Assembly: GCF_014656295.1 (NCBI RefSeq)
Contig: NZ_BNCD01000001.1
Location: forward strand, 310,001-374,000
Reading direction: 5' to 3'
DNA: 64,000 nt
Origin: Streptomyces sulfonofaciens
GTDB lineage: Bacteria > Actinomycetota > Actinomycetes > Streptomycetales > Streptomycetaceae
The notes beneath the pieces were generated by a model that did no database searches, had not been told where the DNA came from, and saw only the letters and a list, made by a program, of their open reading frames with translations. The first letter of the stretch is position 1, and each line of letters opens with the position of its first letter. Shown piece after piece: positions 62,367-64,000 of the stretch. The position numbers and the translations under genes were made by a program.

Positions 62367-62815
62367 GGCACATCCGTTTCCGGAGTCGGACGCGCGGTGC
62401 TGCCCGTCTTGGAGGAACCAAGAGAGGGCGATAAGGTCCCAAGGCGCGACCAACGCATCAGGCCCCATTGCCGTGTGCCCAACCCCAAGTTGGGCCCCGG
62501 CTGGGGCCTGTTTTGGTTTGGCGGATCAAGTGAAGCACCCCGGACGGCCCAGCAGCAAGCAAGACACCACAACATGTGCCATGGCCCAATAGGCACACCA
62601 CAACATCTAGTGTTCGCGACGGAGCACAACACCAGGCTACCGGCACCCACCGACACCTCAGGGGGCTCAAGGGGAGCTAAGGGCCGGGCAGCCGCACCAA
62701 CCTCCATCTGCGTCGCCACCGGGCGCAAGCGTCAGCCCCGCGATGGGCGCGCGTGGGGTTCGTGGTCCGCGGTTCGCATCGACAGACGCCCTCGCCGATC
62801 GGGGACAGGAGCGGT
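62367..62815. other. Non-coding right-end region of the island
   Basis: No gene is supported. ACACCACAACAT is repeated at about 62569 and 62592 with the words CATGTGCCATGG between. Open frames that run on into the tRNA region are artefacts. Confidence 0.5.
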
Positions 62816-62836
62816 TGCCGTCAAACACTGCCGTCA
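62816..62836. promoter_or_regulatory. Paired TGCCGTCA motif near the right border
   Basis: TGCCGTCA at 62816 and 62829, period 13, matching the pair at 53381/53393. Candidate integrase arm sites. Confidence 0.5.
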
Positions 62837-62846
62837 AGGCAAAAGC

Positions 62847-62880
62847 CAGAGGCCCTGTGGATCACTCCACAGGGCCTCTG
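62847..62880 (-). terminator. Terminator of tRNA-Arg supplied by the island
   Basis: A perfect 14-bp stem CAGAGGCCCTGTGG with its complement and the loop ATCACT, just past the 3' end of tRNA-Arg. Confidence 0.85.
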
Positions 62881-62886
62881 AACTGT

Positions 62887-62930
62887 TGTGCACTCGGCAG
62901 GATTCGAACCTGCAACCTTCTGATCCGTAG
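62887..62930. repeat. Island border inside tRNA-Arg
   Basis: 44 bp identical to 53251-53294. The strand exchange must lie within these bases, so the intact tRNA now has a 5' part from the chromosome and a 3' part brought by the island. Confidence 0.9.
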
Positions 62931-62961
62931 TCAGATGCTCTATCCGTTAAGCTACGAGTGC
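62889..62961 (-). tRNA. tRNA-Arg (anticodon ACG)
   Basis: 73 nt. Acceptor GCACTCG pairs with CGAGTGC, anticodon arm TCTGA-CTACGGA-TCAGA gives ACG, T arm GCAGG-TTCGAAT-CCTGC, discriminator A. CCA is not encoded. Its A34 is the substrate of TadA, encoded at 30635. It is the insertion site of the island. Confidence 0.96.
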
Positions 62962-63269
62962 CTGTGTTCTCTTGTTCTGCCGCTCCGCTCGGCCGGGGTT
63001 TTTCGCCCCGTCGGCTTCGCGGGAACAACATTACATGACCCGTGCCGTCAGGCGAAATCCGTTTGGGTCAACCGTGCTGACCTGCGCAATCGTTCCCTGG
63101 GCGAGGGGAGCCGGCCAATGGGGCCGCACCCGTGGACCGCCTTCTTCCGGCGGGGAGGCAGGATGCGGAGAACAGCCGTCGAGGGCGGCCGGGCCGCCGA
63201 GGGCGACAAGGACGACAAGGACGACATGGCGGAGCCGAGGGGGAGACGGGCGCCGGGGCGTGCACGTGC
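62962..63269. other. Spacer between the two tRNA genes
   Basis: No gene is supported. The part after 62962 is the tRNA-Arg promoter region, and the part near 63200-63230 has a short repeat GACAAGGAC. Confidence 0.5.
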
Positions 63270-63301
63270 CGAAGCCCTGGCCGAAAGGGGCCAGGGCTTC
63301 G
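63270..63301 (-). terminator. Terminator of tRNA-Ser(GCT)
   Basis: A 13-bp stem CGAAGCCCTGGCC/GGCCAGGGCTTCG with a six-base loop, 11 nt past the tRNA end. Confidence 0.8.
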
Positions 63302-63312
63302 GGATCATGAAG

Positions 63313-63403
63313 CGGAGGCGGAGGGATTTGAACCCTCGATGGGGTTTAAGCCCCAAACCGCATTAGCAGTGCGGCGCCATAGACCGGACTAGGCGACGCC
63401 TCC
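63313..63403 (-). tRNA. tRNA-Ser (anticodon GCT)
   Basis: A 91-nt class II tRNA. Acceptor GGAGGCG pairs with CGCCTCC, anticodon arm CCGCA-CTGCTAA-TGCGG (GCT), a long variable arm GGGGCTTAAACCCC, and T arm GAGGG-TTCAAAT-CCCTC. Confidence 0.95.
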
Positions 63404-63598
63404 AAACCTCGCCCGCGCGAGCGCGGTGCGAGCAGATGATGACACAGTCGAGCGGGCTGTCACCAATCGGCCCCCACGGTACTAGGCAGGCAGCCCACAG
63501 AGCAAAGCCCATTCGGCGCGCAACGTCTCGGGGCGCCCGGCGTTAGACGCGGTAAAGCCGCGTACGCCCCCCGCGTACCCGTTCCTCCCGGAGCCGCC

Positions 63599-64000
63599 AT
63601 GCTGCACCGTCTCGCCCTCGCCGCCGCCGCCTCCCTCGCCGCCCTGGCCGCCGCTCCCGCGATGGCCCACGCCGACGTCGCGCCTATGCCGCTGAGCCTC
63701 ATGCCGCTGTTCGCCGACCACGACCAGCTCACGGTCACCGTCACCGACGCGGGCACCGGCATCGACGGCTCCTACGTCCTCGAATGCCGCCCGAACGGCG
63801 GTACGCACCCCAACCCCGTCGGGGCCTGCGGCAGACTCGGCGAGATGTTCACGGTCGGCCGGGACCCCTTCGCCCCGCTGCCCGAGCGCAGCATCTGCAC
63901 CCTCCAGTACGGCGGCCCGGCCACCGCCCACGTCACCGGCACCTGGCAGGGCCGCGTCGTCGACGCCCGCTTCAAACGGACGGACGGCTGCGAGGTCAGC
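63599..64000 (+). CDS. Subtilisin-inhibitor (SSI)-like secreted protein, 3' end missing
   Basis: 134 codons before the window ends. A signal peptide ends near MAHADV (residue 26). The mature part follows SSI: LTVTVTDAG, YVLECRPNGGTHPNPVGACG, ICTLQYGGPATAHVTGTWQG and KRTDGCEV, with the four Cys of the family. By alignment the reactive site would be C-T-L-Q, so P1 is Leu. SSI proteins block subtilisin-like proteases outside the cell. ATG 63599 has CGGAG upstream. Confidence 0.88.
   Translation, partial: MLHRLALAAAASLAALAAAPAMAHADVAPMPLSLMPLFADHDQLTVTVTDAGTGIDGSYVLECRPNGGTHPNPVGACGRLGEMFTVGRDPFAPLPERSICTLQYGGPATAHVTGTWQGRVVDARFKRTDGCEVS

Larger units (their letters stand above)
53251..62930. 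mobile_element. Integrated genomic island at tRNA-Arg(ACG), about 9.7 kb
   Basis: Borders are the 44-bp direct repeats at 53251-53294 and 62887-62930. Inside are a truncated tyrosine integrase (61419-61829), cargo with unusual base composition (nuclease-STAND fusion and DUF3800 protein), a regulator/NUDIX/kinase cassette, and two small proteins. No replication, transfer or phage structural gene is visible, so the element is either a degraded integrative element or a satellite that depends on others for mobility. Confidence 0.85.

Noticed and set aside
62397..62930. A 177-residue frame ending LCTRQDSNLQPSDP
   Set aside because: The end is antisense tRNA-Arg, a common false gene. The rest has no domain.
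63200..63230. Repeated GACAAGGAC resembling an epitope-tag coding sequence
   Set aside because: The repeat is short, not in a gene, and does not match a known tag; chance in a purine-rich spacer.

Overview
This is a linear stretch of actinobacterial chromosome, almost certainly from a Streptomyces. Codons are strongly G/C-ended, GTG starts and ATGA/GTGA overlaps are common, TTA codons are rare, and the gene set is typical: a sigF/sigN-like sigma factor pair, an ECF42 sigma factor with its DGPF partner, DUF4232 lipoprotein, F420-type PPOX enzymes and a subtilisin-inhibitor-like protein. Many gaps between genes are GC-rich minisatellites rather than genes.

Layout. 1-0.5 kb: 5' part of a secreted GH62 arabinofuranosidase. 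1.8-8.2 kb: a minus-strand block made of an XRE/TPR regulator, a TIR-domain protein, a P-loop-like NTPase, a membrane protein, an unknown protein and an excisionase-like HTH protein. The TIR, NTPase and membrane genes overlap by 4 nt or so, and the first two carry the same short peptide tag, so this looks like a TIR-based conflict or defence operon. 8.6-30 kb: ordinary accessory metabolism (lipoprotein, methyltransferase, EF-hand protein, LLM oxidoreductase, SDR/TetR pair, ferritin-like protein, ECF42 module, PQQ-type sugar dehydrogenase), with degraded GH16 and cyclase genes. 27-35 kb: a conserved core block (LytR_C protein, upp, tadA and its partner, tRNA-Ser, sigF-like, sigN-like). 35-43 kb: MarR with an MFS pump fused to carboxypeptidase-regulatory repeats, a YceI protein carrying the same repeat, a PPOX enzyme, a TetR/MFS pair and a secreted EEP phosphatase. 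43.9-51 kb: envelope glycosyltransferases (GT39-like and GT2-GtrA) beside an OmpR-type two-component system.

53.25-62.93 kb is a genomic island inserted in the 3' half of tRNA-Arg(ACG). A 44-bp direct repeat of the tRNA end marks both borders, each border has a tRNA terminator with the same six-base loop, and a truncated tyrosine integrase remains. Its cargo is a nuclease-STAND NTPase fusion of visibly lower G+C (PD-(D/E)xK plus Walker A/B), a convergent DUF3800 protein, an HTH-DUF5919/NUDIX pair facing a four-gene cassette that ends in a kinase-like protein, and two small proteins including a DUF2188 protein. The window closes with tRNA-Ser(GCT) and a partial SSI-type protease inhibitor.

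The two candidate immune loci, TIR-NTPase-membrane protein at 2.1-8.2 kb and nuclease-STAND plus DUF3800 at 53.6-57.3 kb, are the parts most worth following up. All functions are read from sequence motifs; no database search was run.
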